Shown: positions 7,555 through 15,776 of the stretch, piece after piece
Position numbering within the stretch: position 1 is the stretch's first letter
How the letters are laid out: every line of letters begins with the position of its first letter
Source: Hyphomonadaceae bacterium UBA4763
GTDB lineage: Bacteria; Pseudomonadota; Alphaproteobacteria; Caulobacterales; Aquidulcibacteraceae
NCBI GenBank assembly: GCA_002403455.1
Contig: DHHV01000107.1
Location: 1-23,566, forward strand
DNA: 23,566 bases
Reading direction: 5' to 3'
Program-made: the position numbers and the translations under genes
The notes under the pieces: model-generated
Databases searched by the model: none
Told to the model about the DNA's origin: nothing
Seen by the model: the letters and a program-made list of their open reading frames with translations, nothing else

Positions 7555-9441
7555 ATGCGATCGACGACCTATTCTTGGGCGATCGGGCTGTCGGCTTTGG
7601 CGGCCTTTGTCGGCGGCGTCATGGCGACCGATCGGCTGCTGGCGCCGGCGCGGCTCGATTTCACCGAAAACCGCTTGTTCACCTTGGCCAAAGGCACGCA
7701 AACGGCGATCGCCGACCTCTCCGAGCCGGTCGAGCTGACGCTGTATTATTCCGCCGCCCGCGCGGCCGATTTCCCGGCGATCCGCGCCTATGGCGCGCGG
7801 GTGCGCGAATTGCTGGCGGCGATCGCCGCAAAGGGCGGCGCCAAGGTGCGGTTGGCCGAGATCGACCCCGCGCCGTTTTCCGAGCAAGAAGACCAGGCCA
7901 TTGCCGAGGGCCTGCAGCCAATCCCGACCGATGACGGCGGCGATCCGATCTATTTTGGCCTGGTCGGGCGCAATGCGCTCGATGAGACGACGGCGATCGC
8001 TCAACTCGACCCGGCGCGCGAGCCTTATCTCGAATATGAGATCACCCGGATGTTGGGCGTGCTGGAAGACCCGGCGGCGCCGCGCATCGGCGTGCTGACC
8101 AGTTTGCCGCTCGACAGCGGTCCGGGCGGCTTTGCGCGCGATCCAGAGCGGCCGGGTTATGCGATCTGGCGGGCCTTGGATGAAGCCTTCGACGTCACGC
8201 GGATTGAGCCGGATTTCACCCAGCTCCCCGCCGATCTCGACGCCTTGCTGATCGCCCATCCGGGCGAGCTCACCGTCGCGCAGAGCTTTGCGATCGAGCA
8301 ATTTCTGTTCTCGACCGGGCGGGCGCTGATCCTGCTCGATCCGGCGAGTTACATGGCGTTCACGCCCGGACCCAGCGGCCTGCCGTCGGGCGCAGCGCGC
8401 GGGTCCTCGGCTTTGGGCGCGTTGACTTCGGCCTGGGGGGTCAGCGTCGGCGATGGCGTGTTGCTCGACCGCACGCGGGCCTTGCCGGTCCAGGCGACCT
8501 CGCCCACGGGGCGCGTCGAGGTGATCCCGCATCCGGGCTTTATCCTGACCCCGCCGGCGCAATTGTCGCGCGCGGATTTGACGGTCGCGGCGCTGGCGCG
8601 CGGCTTGCATTTTGCCGCGCCTGGATTTGTCGATTACGCGGCGGACGAATTGCCCAATGGACTGAAGGTCGAACGGCTGGTCGCCGCCAGCGACGATACG
8701 ATGATCATTCCGAGCGCCGAAGCGCTCGGGCCGACCGATCCGCGCACGCTGCTGCGTAATTTCGCCGCCGATGGCGAGACGCGGGCGCTGGCGGTGCGGC
8801 TGACCGGCAAATTGCCGAGCGCTTTCGCGGCCGGACCGCCGCCGGGCGTTGATTTGCAAGGCGCCACATTGGGCGCGGCGCAGAACGAGGCTGACATCAT
8901 CCTGGTCGCCGACAGCGATCTGCTCGACGATTCGCTCTATTTCAACGCGCAAGCCGGCGCCGCCTTCGTCGACAACGCCGCCTTTATCGTTAATGCGCTC
9001 GACGTGCTGGCCGGCGGCGAAGCGCTGGTCGGCTTGCGTTCGCGCGCGCCGTCCTTACGGCCGATGGAATTGCTCGATCGCATGCGCGAGAGCGCGCGGG
9101 CGCGGCTGTTTCAAACGCAGGCGGCCTTGGAAGGCCAACTCGCCGAGGCTGAAGCCGGCATTGCCGCCATCGAGGCGCAAGGACGGGGGTCGGGCTTTTT
9201 TGCCGGCGATCTCAGCGCCAAGCTGACCGAAGAAGAAGAGACCGAGATCGAGCGCTTCCGCGAACGCGTCATCGCCCTGCGCGGCGAATTGCGCGGCATA
9301 GAACGGGAATTCCGCAAGGACGTGGCGCGGGTCGAGGGATGGATCGCCGCCATCAATATTTGGCTCGCCCCGATTGGCCTCGCCATTGCCGGGCTTGTCG
9401 TCTTCCAATTTCGCCGTCAACATCGTCGGAGCGTCGGATGA
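7555..9441 (+). CDS. GldG-like ABC auxiliary protein (ABC_transp_aux)
   Basis: This 628-residue membrane-anchored protein has an N-terminal transmembrane helix (about 8-24). A large domain, probably periplasmic, follows. It opens with LDFTENRLFTLAKGT (34-48), a strong match to the GldG-type DVTEN..ysLS..T start, and includes YLEYEITRML (158-167). Residues 510-590 are charged and helical, probably coiled coil, and a second transmembrane helix lies near 601-619. The start at 7555 fits the N-terminal anchor; frame extending upstream is only an overlap with the permease gene. The stop overlaps the next start as ATGA. These proteins accompany GldF-type permeases and probably bind substrate or bridge the periplasm, but no reaction is known. 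Confidence 0.9.
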   Translation: MRSTTYSWAIGLSALAAFVGGVMATDRLLAPARLDFTENRLFTLAKGTQTAIADLSEPVELTLYYSAARAADFPAIRAYGARVRELLAAIAAKGGAKVRLAEIDPAPFSEQEDQAIAEGLQPIPTDDGGDPIYFGLVGRNALDETTAIAQLDPAREPYLEYEITRMLGVLEDPAAPRIGVLTSLPLDSGPGGFARDPERPGYAIWRALDEAFDVTRIEPDFTQLPADLDALLIAHPGELTVAQSFAIEQFLFSTGRALILLDPASYMAFTPGPSGLPSGAARGSSALGALTSAWGVSVGDGVLLDRTRALPVQATSPTGRVEVIPHPGFILTPPAQLSRADLTVAALARGLHFAAPGFVDYAADELPNGLKVERLVAASDDTMIIPSAEALGPTDPRTLLRNFAADGETRALAVRLTGKLPSAFAAGPPPGVDLQGATLGAAQNEADIILVADSDLLDDSLYFNAQAGAAFVDNAAFIVNALDVLAGGEALVGLRSRAPSLRPMELLDRMRESARARLFQTQAALEGQLAEAEAGIAAIEAQGRGSGFFAGDLSAKLTEEEETEIERFRERVIALRGELRGIEREFRKDVARVEGWIAAINIWLAPIGLAIAGLVVFQFRRQHRRSVG

Positions 9442-10445
9442 GCGAAGCATTGGCCGCACGGCGTCAGCGCAGCGCCATGATCGCGATGGGCATTGCCGTC
9501 GCCGCGCTGGCGATCGGCGCGATCGCGCAAATCGCCTTGGGGCCAGCCAAGGCGCCGGTGCGCCTTGATGCGCTTTTGGCGCCGGATTTCGCCGAAGCCG
9601 CCCCGCAAATCACGGAAGTCCAGATCGATTTGGCCGAAGGCTCCTACAGCTTGCGGCGCGGCGCCGAAAATTGGGGCCTGGTCGAGCGCGACTTGTTTCC
9701 CGTGCGGGCCGATCGGATGAGCGCGCTCGCGCAAGGGCTGGCCGAGTTGAAACTGACCCGCGCTTTGACCGCCGATCCGGAAAAGCTCGACCGTTTGGGC
9801 CTCGGCGATCCAGCCGAGGGCGGCGGTGCGGCGCGGCTGCGCTTGCGCAAAGCCGATGGAACGACGGCGTTTGACCAATGGGTGGCGGTGAGCCCGCGCG
9901 GCATTTTCGTGCGCGCGCCGGACGCCAAAGCCGCGTTCGCCGCGGATGGAACCCTGCCGCCGCTGCGCGATCCGGCCCAATGGCTCGATTTCAGTTTTTT
10001 GAGCTTTTCGCGCGCCGAAATCGCCGCCGTGTCGGTTGCGCGGCCAAATGCAGGCGAGATCGTTATCGTGCAGGACGCCAATACCGGCACGTTTGCGTTG
10101 AGCAGCGATAAGGACGCCGTTTCCGCCTCTGCGTTGACCGCGACAGCCTTGGCGCTCAGCCGGCTGCGCCCGCTCGACGTCGCCACAGCGGATCGTTTCT
10201 TGAACGCGCGCCCGCAGGCGATCTATCGGATGACGAGCTTGGTTGGCCTGACAGCCACCGCCGCTTTGTTCGACGAGAACGGGCAATATTGGGCGGTCTT
10301 GCGGGCCGATCCGGCCGAAGGCGCGACCGATAATGGCAAAACCCGCGCTGACGCCTTCAACGCCCGCGCAGCCGGCTGGGCGTTTCAGATCGCGCAATCC
10401 GATTTCGAGGATATGAGCCCGCGCCGCGCCGACCTTGTCGAATGA
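9438..10445 (+). CDS. DUF4340 family membrane-anchored protein
   Basis: This 335-residue protein has a short basic N-terminus and one transmembrane helix (about 13-34). The rest is predicted periplasmic with alternating beta segments. The ENWGLVERDLFPVRADRM stretch (about 77-94) and the following LAQGLAEL helix fit the repeating W.L..R..YP...D...L..L pattern of DUF4340. The family has no assigned reaction but habitually sits after gldG-like genes, as here. The ATG overlaps the preceding TGA (ATGA), so it is the fourth coupled gene of the cassette. It probably forms an extracytoplasmic complex with the GldG-like protein; that is inference. No terminator is obvious in the short gap to the radical SAM gene. 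Confidence 0.85.
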   Translation: MSEALAARRQRSAMIAMGIAVAALAIGAIAQIALGPAKAPVRLDALLAPDFAEAAPQITEVQIDLAEGSYSLRRGAENWGLVERDLFPVRADRMSALAQGLAELKLTRALTADPEKLDRLGLGDPAEGGGAARLRLRKADGTTAFDQWVAVSPRGIFVRAPDAKAAFAADGTLPPLRDPAQWLDFSFLSFSRAEIAAVSVARPNAGEIVIVQDANTGTFALSSDKDAVSASALTATALALSRLRPLDVATADRFLNARPQAIYRMTSLVGLTATAALFDENGQYWAVLRADPAEGATDNGKTRADAFNARAAGWAFQIAQSDFEDMSPRRADLVE

Positions 10446-10559
10446 AATCGCGCCAAACGCCAGTTTCGTCGATTTTTAAGTGATTTGATAAGGCGCCGTC
10501 ATGTATGGCGATGCTGTCACGCGTCGGCCGGGCGATGGCCAACGCAAGCGGGTGCGCCG

Positions 10560-11666
10560 TTGGAAAGCGTTTATTGGGTTCTTTCTTGGGCGTGCCACCG
10601 GCGGTGCGATCATTGTTATGATGACCGCTTCCGCCCCTATGTGCGCGCGGAATTTCAATCGCTGCTGGCCTCCAGTCAATCGACCTACAAGCGCATCATC
10701 TCCAATTTGCCGGAGACTTTTCTCTATCAAGACCCTCATCATCCGCTGCCCGATGGTCGGCCGTCCGAGCGGATCGGTCGGATTATTCTGGCCGGCGGCG
10801 AATTGCTGATCGATGGGGTCCGCGAGGGCCTGCTTTATCCCTGCCTGGATGAAATCCAGAACAAATATTGGGGCCTCGAAGCCCGAATTACCGTTCAGAC
10901 CACCGGCGATTTGTTGACGCTGCAATATATCGAAGAAATGCTTGAGCGCGGCGTCTGGATGATCGCCGTTTCGGGGATGGATGATTTCCATGTCGGGCTA
11001 GAGGGCGACAAGCGCCTTGGCTTGATGGAGCGCATTCGCGGCATGATGGCCGCGGCTGGGGTGCGCGAAGTCGTCATGGGCAAGGGTCAAGAAAGCTACC
11101 TCACCGAGGCCGGGCCGTTTTTCCTGTTTTTCGGCGCTCAACCGAAATCCTGGATCGGCGAGATTTGGCCGCGCGGTCGGGCTTGGTCGAATTCCTTGTC
11201 GAGCGCCGATTATTCGGTGAACTTTTGCGCGCGCTGGTCCGGCGGCAAGAATTTTCTCAATCATGGCCAAGCCGGCGCTGAAGTCGCGATCGAACCGAAT
11301 GGCGATGTCTATCCCTGCTGCATGAAAACCAAGGTTGCGCTCGGCAACCTGACCGAAGAACGCTTGACCGACATTCTCGACAGCTTGAAAGGCCATCCGG
11401 CGTTTGAGGCGATCAATGCCGGCGATCCAGAGCGGATGGGCGAATATCTCGATTGGGACCGCGCCCGCTTTCAGGCGGAGTCGGCGATAACGCGCCCCGA
11501 CGGCGCGGCCTACGCCAATCTTTGCATGGGCTGCGATGCGTTTTTCGCGGCGCATTTGGGGGAAATCACCCAGAAATTACGCTCGGAGCGGTTGGCCGAA
11601 GGCGCCCGCCGTCTGGCCGCCCGCAAAGCGCGATTTGATCCCACCGCCGGGCTTTTCCCGGAATAG
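10560..11666 (+). CDS. Radical SAM / SPASM-domain protein (start uncertain, possible frameshift)
   Basis: This is a cytosolic iron-sulfur enzyme of unknown substrate, 368 residues from TTG 10560. The radical SAM cluster motif is CHRRCDHC (C12, C16, C19, Cx3Cx2C). The SAM-binding GGE is at 79-81. A SPASM-like auxiliary cluster region has C223, the CC pair 253-254 in NGDVYPCCMKT, and C322/C325 in CMGC. The start is unclear. The frame stays open to TTG 10485, but that extension reads poorly. The only good Shine-Dalgarno, AAGG, serves ATG 10501, which is out of frame by one base. A frameshift or sequencing error near 10550 is possible. It begins shortly after the DUF4340 gene on the same strand. 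No RiPP precursor was recognised nearby, so a peptide-modification role is unproven. Confidence 0.8.
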   Translation: MESVYWVLSWACHRRCDHCYDDRFRPYVRAEFQSLLASSQSTYKRIISNLPETFLYQDPHHPLPDGRPSERIGRIILAGGELLIDGVREGLLYPCLDEIQNKYWGLEARITVQTTGDLLTLQYIEEMLERGVWMIAVSGMDDFHVGLEGDKRLGLMERIRGMMAAAGVREVVMGKGQESYLTEAGPFFLFFGAQPKSWIGEIWPRGRAWSNSLSSADYSVNFCARWSGGKNFLNHGQAGAEVAIEPNGDVYPCCMKTKVALGNLTEERLTDILDSLKGHPAFEAINAGDPERMGEYLDWDRARFQAESAITRPDGAAYANLCMGCDAFFAAHLGEITQKLRSERLAEGARRLAARKARFDPTAGLFPE

Positions 11667-11748
11667 GACAGGCCAAGTCGGGCCGAATCGTGTATCAGGT
11701 GAGAAATTCTCGATCGACCTCGCGCTCGGGCCTGCGGCGGAACACATC

Positions 11749-12426
11749 ATGGATGCCTTGACCTTATCGGCACTTATCGGTTCGCGCATTTGTCATGATA
11801 CGCTGACGCCGGTCGGCTCCATCAATAATGGCTTTGAGATCCTCGACGATCCAACGACGCCCGAGGAGATGAAAAAAAGCGTCCTGGCGATGATCCAGGA
11901 CGCGGTGCGCAGCGCGCATGCGCGGCTGACCTTCTCGCGGATGGCGTTCGGCACGGCGCTGCAAGGCGGTCAGGAAGGCTCCATCGCGCAATTGCACGAA
12001 ATTCGTGAATTGCTGAGCAATATGTTTTCGTTGGTGCGGCCGGCGCTGGCGTGGCGCACGAGCGAGACCTCGGCGCCGCCGGCGATGGCCCGAATGATCC
12101 TGACGCTGGCGTGGCTTGGGCATGAATGCGTGCCGCGCGGCGGCGAAGTCGGCGTCTATTACAGCGAAGAGGGCGACAGCTACCGCGCTGAAATTCGCTG
12201 CATTGGCGACCGCGCCCATGTGCCGGACATGGTGCTGGCCGGGTTGCGAGGCGATGAAGCGGCCGCTTTGGCCAACAAAGCCGCCGTCGTGCCGTTTTTT
12301 ATCGCGTTATTGCTGGCGGAAAATGCCGCGCAGATGGAGTGGGATCAGCGCAAAGGCGCAACCAGCCAGGACGATGTGGTGGCGTTCCGCGTGCAGATGC
12401 GCAAGACGAATGCGCAAACGCGCTGA
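11749..12426 (+). CDS. chpT: ChpT-type histidine phosphotransferase
   Basis: ChpT passes phosphate from the hybrid kinase CckA to CtrA and CpdR, controlling the alphaproteobacterial cell cycle and flagellar genes. The 225-residue product begins LSALIGSRICHDTLTPVGS, with the phospho-accepting H16 followed by Asp. This matches the Caulobacter pattern RLCHDFISP. The NNGFEILDDP and LLxFxRxAFG-like (LTFSRMAFG) segments complete the dimerisation helices, and the rest resembles the degenerate kinase ATPase-like fold of ChpT. The ATG at 11749 is chosen because the family N-terminus starts just before the His helix; the open frame further upstream is not conserved-looking. It precedes cheA by 141 bp in the same direction. 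Confidence 0.88.
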   Translation: MDALTLSALIGSRICHDTLTPVGSINNGFEILDDPTTPEEMKKSVLAMIQDAVRSAHARLTFSRMAFGTALQGGQEGSIAQLHEIRELLSNMFSLVRPALAWRTSETSAPPAMARMILTLAWLGHECVPRGGEVGVYYSEEGDSYRAEIRCIGDRAHVPDMVLAGLRGDEAAALANKAAVVPFFIALLLAENAAQMEWDQRKGATSQDDVVAFRVQMRKTNAQTR

Positions 12427-12457
12427 TCGGGTGGGGTCTCTGCCCCGGAAAAACAAA

Positions 12458-12490
12458 ATTTTACTGGACGGCGATTTTTCAGCGTAAAAT
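12458..12490 (+). promoter_or_regulatory. AT-rich inverted repeat in the cheA upstream region
   Basis: ATTTTAC (12458-12464) and GTAAAAT (12484-12490) are a perfect 7-bp inverted repeat with a 19-nt spacer, followed at once by TAACG. The AT-rich stretch stands out in the 141-bp gap between chpT and cheA, so a promoter or operator for the che operon may lie here. TTAA-like halves recall CtrA boxes, but no TTAA-N7-TTAA match is present. Nearer the gene, GGCGCGCC (12523-12530) and GGCGCGCGCC (12541-12550) can pair just before the AGGG ribosome binding site. Confidence 0.35.
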
Positions 12491-12567
12491 TAACGTCGAT
12501 CGAGTCATGTGGCCTGACAGACGGCGCGCCGGTTCGATTTGGCGCGCGCCTATAGGGTGACAGCGCC

Positions 12568-15297
12568 ATGGATGACTTGCTGAGCGAGTTCCTGACGGAA
12601 ACGGCCGAAAGCCTCGACGTTATCGACAATGAATTGGTCCGGTTCGAGGCTGATCCAGGCGATCGGGCGACGCTCAACAACATTTTCCGCCTGGTTCATA
12701 CGATCAAGGGGACATGCGGCTTTTTGGGGCTGCCGCGATTAGAGGCGCTTGCCCATGCTGGCGAGACCCTGCTGGGGCGCTATCGCGACGGGACATTGTT
12801 CCCGACCGAGCAGACCGTGTCACTGGTGCTCGACTCGATCGATCGGATCAAATCGATCCTCTCCCATCTCGAGGGGGCCGGCGCCGAACCGAATGGCCAC
12901 GACCGTGATCTGATTGATCTGCTCGAAGCGGCCGCTGAGGGCAAGTTAAAGAGCAATTCTCCACCGGCGCCAAGCGCCGCGCCCGTTGCTGTTCCGGCAA
13001 ATCCGGCCAAGAAACCCGCCCCGGCCAATCTTGGCCCGGGCGAGCGCTGGGACGAAGACCTTGGCCGCGTGTTGCGCCCGGGCGAAGTCTCGCTCGCCGA
13101 GCTGGAAGCCGCGTTCAACGCCGTTGACGCCGAAGAGATCAAAGCGGAGCCTGCCGCTGCGCCCGCGCCGGTCGTCAGCGCAGCGCCGACGGCGCCGCCA
13201 GCGATCGTTGAACCGCCGCGAGTCGAACCGACCCGGCCGATCATGCTCGAAGATGACGCCGACGACGGCGCGCGCGCCAAGGGCGAAGGCCCGCAGACCA
13301 ACGCGACCTTGCGCGTGCCGGTCGACGTGCTCGAAGACATGATGACGCTGGTCTCTGAATTGGTGCTGACCCGCAACCAATTGCTGCAAATGGTGCGCAG
13401 CAGCAATGACAGCCAGTTCAAAGCGCCGCTGCAACGTTTGTCGGCGATTACCGGCGAGTTGCAAGACGGCGTCATGAAAACCCGCATGCAGCCGATCGGC
13501 AATGCCTGGAAGAAAATCCCGCGGATCGTGCGCGACGCCGCCCGCGACCTTGGCAAGAAGATCGACCTGGTCATGGAAGGCGAGGCGACCGAGCTTGATC
13601 GCCAAGTGCTCGAGCTGATCAAGGATCCGCTCACCCACATGATCCGCAATTCTTGCGATCACGGCTTGGAACGGCCGGATGTGCGCGTCGGGGCCGGCAA
13701 GCCGGAAACCGGCACGATCCGCCTCGTCGCCTATCACGAAGGCGGCCATATCATTGTGCAATTGAGCGATGACGGCGCTGGCCTCAACACCAAGCGCATC
13801 CGCGAAAAAGGTCTTGAGAAGGGCCTGATTGCCGCCGCGGACGCCGACACGATGTCGGATGCGGAAATCCACCGCTTGATCTTCGCGCCCGGCTTTTCGA
13901 CGGCGGCGCAGGTCACCAACATGTCAGGCCGCGGCGTCGGCATGGATGTGGTGAAAACCAATATCGATGCGATTGGCGGCGTCATTGAGCTCGACAGCCG
14001 CGCTGGTCAAGGAACGGTCTTTACGATCAAGATCCCGCTGACCTTGGCGATCGTGTCGGCCTTGATCCTCGGCGCCTCCGGCATGCGCTTTGCGCTGCCG
14101 CAATTGGCGGTCGTCGAGTTGGTCCGCGTGTCCGGCCAAGGCGCCAACAAGATCGAGCATATCCACAACACCCGCGTGCTGCGCCTGCGGGACAAATTGC
14201 TGCCTTTGGTCGATCTCAGCGTCATGCTGGGCCTAACCTCGGCTGCGCGGCCCGGTCGCGCCCAATTCGTCGTGGTGATGCAGGTCGGCGCCAATCGCTT
14301 CGGCATGGTGGTCGATGAGGTGTTCGACACCGAGGAAATTGTCGTCAAGCCGGTCGCCAGCGTGCTGCGCGGTCTTTCCATGTATCAAGGCGCGACGATC
14401 CTGGGCGATGGCTCGGTGATCATGATTGTGGACCCGAACGGTGTTTCGCGGACGATGTCCTCGGCGACCATGGCGGCGATGCGCGCCAATGTCGCGGAAA
14501 CCGTCCAGCAACAGACCGCCTCCGACGCGATCAGTCTGCTGGTGTTCAAAGCCGGCGGCGAAGAGCCGCGCGCGGTGCCGCTGTCACTGGTCACGCGCTT
14601 GGAAGAGCTCGACGTTGCAACGCTCGAGCCGACCCGCCGCGGCCGCGTCGTACAATATCGCGGTCAATTGATGCCGGTCATCCACCCGGCCGGCGAGTAC
14701 GCCTTCCGCAGCGAAGGCCGCCAGCCGATCCTCGTCTTCACTTATGAGGGTCGCACGATCGGCCTCGCGGTCGACGCCATTGTCGATATCATCCACGAGC
14801 CGTTGAAAGTCCAATTGGCCGATTCAACGCCGGGCGTGATGGGGACAGCCGTCCTGCGCGGCAAGGCGACGGAGGTCATCGAACTCGGCTATCATTTGGA
14901 AATGGCGACCGATTCGTGGAGCTTCGGCGCCGCCGCGGCTCAACGCTCGGTGCTGTTGGTCGAAGCCAATCCGTTCTTCCGCAACATGATGACGCCGTTG
15001 CTGCAAGCGGCGGGCTATCGCGTCACCGGCGTTGACAACGCCAAAGCGGCCTCGGCGCAGATGGAAGCCGGCGGTCAGTTTGACGTTGTGCTCGCCGACA
15101 TCGATGACGCCGCCATGCGCGCCGAACTCGCAGAGACCTTGCGCAATTCCCCGGCTGGCGACTCGATTGCGCGTCTTGGCCTCACCAAGACAGATGCGCG
15201 CGACCCCGCTTTTGGCGATGCGGTGCGCAAGACCGACCGCGCCGGCCTGCTCGCCGCGCTCGATTATCTCGTTAAAACCCAGGAGAAAGCCGCATGA
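12568..15297 (+). CDS. cheA: Chemotaxis histidine kinase CheA with second CheW-like and receiver domains
   Basis: The kinase of the chemoreceptor array, 909 residues. The Hpt domain (1-105) has H44 in VHTIKG. A Pro/Ala-rich linker (130-245) follows, with no clear P2 domain. The P3 dimerisation helices are 247-300. The P4 ATPase has N361 (IRNSCDHGLE), DDGAG 401-405, APGFST 440-445 and GRGVGMDVV 455-463. The P5 CheW-like domain is about 490-630. Unlike standard CheA, a second CheW-like segment (about 652-780) and a receiver-like domain (793-905) follow. The receiver keeps the candidate phospho-Asp D844 and K888 but has E-A where two acidic residues usually sit (799-800). The ATG has AGGG about 10 nt upstream. 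The stop overlaps the cheW start (ATGA). Confidence 0.95.
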   Translation: MDDLLSEFLTETAESLDVIDNELVRFEADPGDRATLNNIFRLVHTIKGTCGFLGLPRLEALAHAGETLLGRYRDGTLFPTEQTVSLVLDSIDRIKSILSHLEGAGAEPNGHDRDLIDLLEAAAEGKLKSNSPPAPSAAPVAVPANPAKKPAPANLGPGERWDEDLGRVLRPGEVSLAELEAAFNAVDAEEIKAEPAAAPAPVVSAAPTAPPAIVEPPRVEPTRPIMLEDDADDGARAKGEGPQTNATLRVPVDVLEDMMTLVSELVLTRNQLLQMVRSSNDSQFKAPLQRLSAITGELQDGVMKTRMQPIGNAWKKIPRIVRDAARDLGKKIDLVMEGEATELDRQVLELIKDPLTHMIRNSCDHGLERPDVRVGAGKPETGTIRLVAYHEGGHIIVQLSDDGAGLNTKRIREKGLEKGLIAAADADTMSDAEIHRLIFAPGFSTAAQVTNMSGRGVGMDVVKTNIDAIGGVIELDSRAGQGTVFTIKIPLTLAIVSALILGASGMRFALPQLAVVELVRVSGQGANKIEHIHNTRVLRLRDKLLPLVDLSVMLGLTSAARPGRAQFVVVMQVGANRFGMVVDEVFDTEEIVVKPVASVLRGLSMYQGATILGDGSVIMIVDPNGVSRTMSSATMAAMRANVAETVQQQTASDAISLLVFKAGGEEPRAVPLSLVTRLEELDVATLEPTRRGRVVQYRGQLMPVIHPAGEYAFRSEGRQPILVFTYEGRTIGLAVDAIVDIIHEPLKVQLADSTPGVMGTAVLRGKATEVIELGYHLEMATDSWSFGAAAAQRSVLLVEANPFFRNMMTPLLQAAGYRVTGVDNAKAASAQMEAGGQFDVVLADIDDAAMRAELAETLRNSPAGDSIARLGLTKTDARDPAFGDAVRKTDRAGLLAALDYLVKTQEKAA

Positions 15298-15746
15298 GCG
15301 CCGCTGTTTCCCAAGACTTGCGTGAATATGTGACTTTGGTGGTCGGCGATTATTTGTTCGGCGCCGAAGTCAGCCGCGTGCGCGACGTCTTTGACCCGCA
15401 AAACATCACGCCGGTGCCGCTCGCCCCGAAAGTCGTGGCCGGCCTGTTGAACCTGCGCGGCCGAATCGTCACGGCGATCGAAGCGCGCGAGCGGCTCGGC
15501 ATGCCTGGCCGCCCCGGCGAAGCGCCGCGCATGGCGGTTGGGGTGGAGCGCAATGATGAATATTTCAGCTTGATCGTCGATGGCGTTGGCGAAGTGTTGA
15601 AATTGGACCCGGCGACGATCGAAGCGAATCCAAGCAATCTCGACACGACGTGGAAAGACTTGTCGACCGGGGTTTACCAATTAGACGGCAAATTGCTGAT
15701 CGCGCTGGACCTCGAGCGGATGCTCGATTGCGCGCCGGTTCACTGA
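15294..15746 (+). CDS. cheW: Chemotaxis coupling protein CheW
   Basis: A 150-residue CheW scaffold that links chemoreceptors to the P5 domain of CheA. The sequence shows the family order: a YVTLVVGDYLFGAEVSRVRD start, then a PLAPKVVAGLLNLRGRIVTA core (including NLRG), and a DGVGEVLKLDP turn near the C-terminal half. The final LDGKLLIALDLERML is the typical closing strand. Its ATG overlaps the cheA stop by 4 bases, so translation is coupled. Because CheA also carries two CheW-like domains, this protein may compete or co-assemble with them; that is inference. No MCP receptor gene is in the window. Confidence 0.94.
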   Translation: MSAAVSQDLREYVTLVVGDYLFGAEVSRVRDVFDPQNITPVPLAPKVVAGLLNLRGRIVTAIEARERLGMPGRPGEAPRMAVGVERNDEYFSLIVDGVGEVLKLDPATIEANPSNLDTTWKDLSTGVYQLDGKLLIALDLERMLDCAPVH

Positions 15747-15776
15747 TCTGGCGCTGAGAGGGAAAGGGACCGACCG

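Noticed and set aside
7546..8952. Long minus-strand open frame opposite the GldG-like gene
   Set aside because: Arg/Gln-rich shadow with no domain motif; the plus-strand frame has clear family motifs and coupled neighbours.
9417..10397. Long minus-strand open frame opposite the DUF4340 gene
   Set aside because: Low-complexity Arg/Gly/Gln-rich antisense frame typical of GC-rich DNA.
10505..10621. 38-codon ORF as a possible RiPP precursor for the radical SAM protein
   Set aside because: It overlaps the radical SAM coding region, has no recognisable leader/core pattern and may only reflect a frameshifted N-terminus.
11536..11748. Upstream extension of chpT into the radical SAM gene
   Set aside because: The extension is a shadow of the radical SAM C-terminus; the family start fits ATG 11749.
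12427..12567. CtrA binding box upstream of cheA
   Set aside because: TTAA-like halves occur but none has the TTAA-N7-TTAA spacing.
12946..13872. Minus-strand open frame opposite cheA
   Set aside because: His/Arg/Gly-rich shadow of the CheA kinase region.
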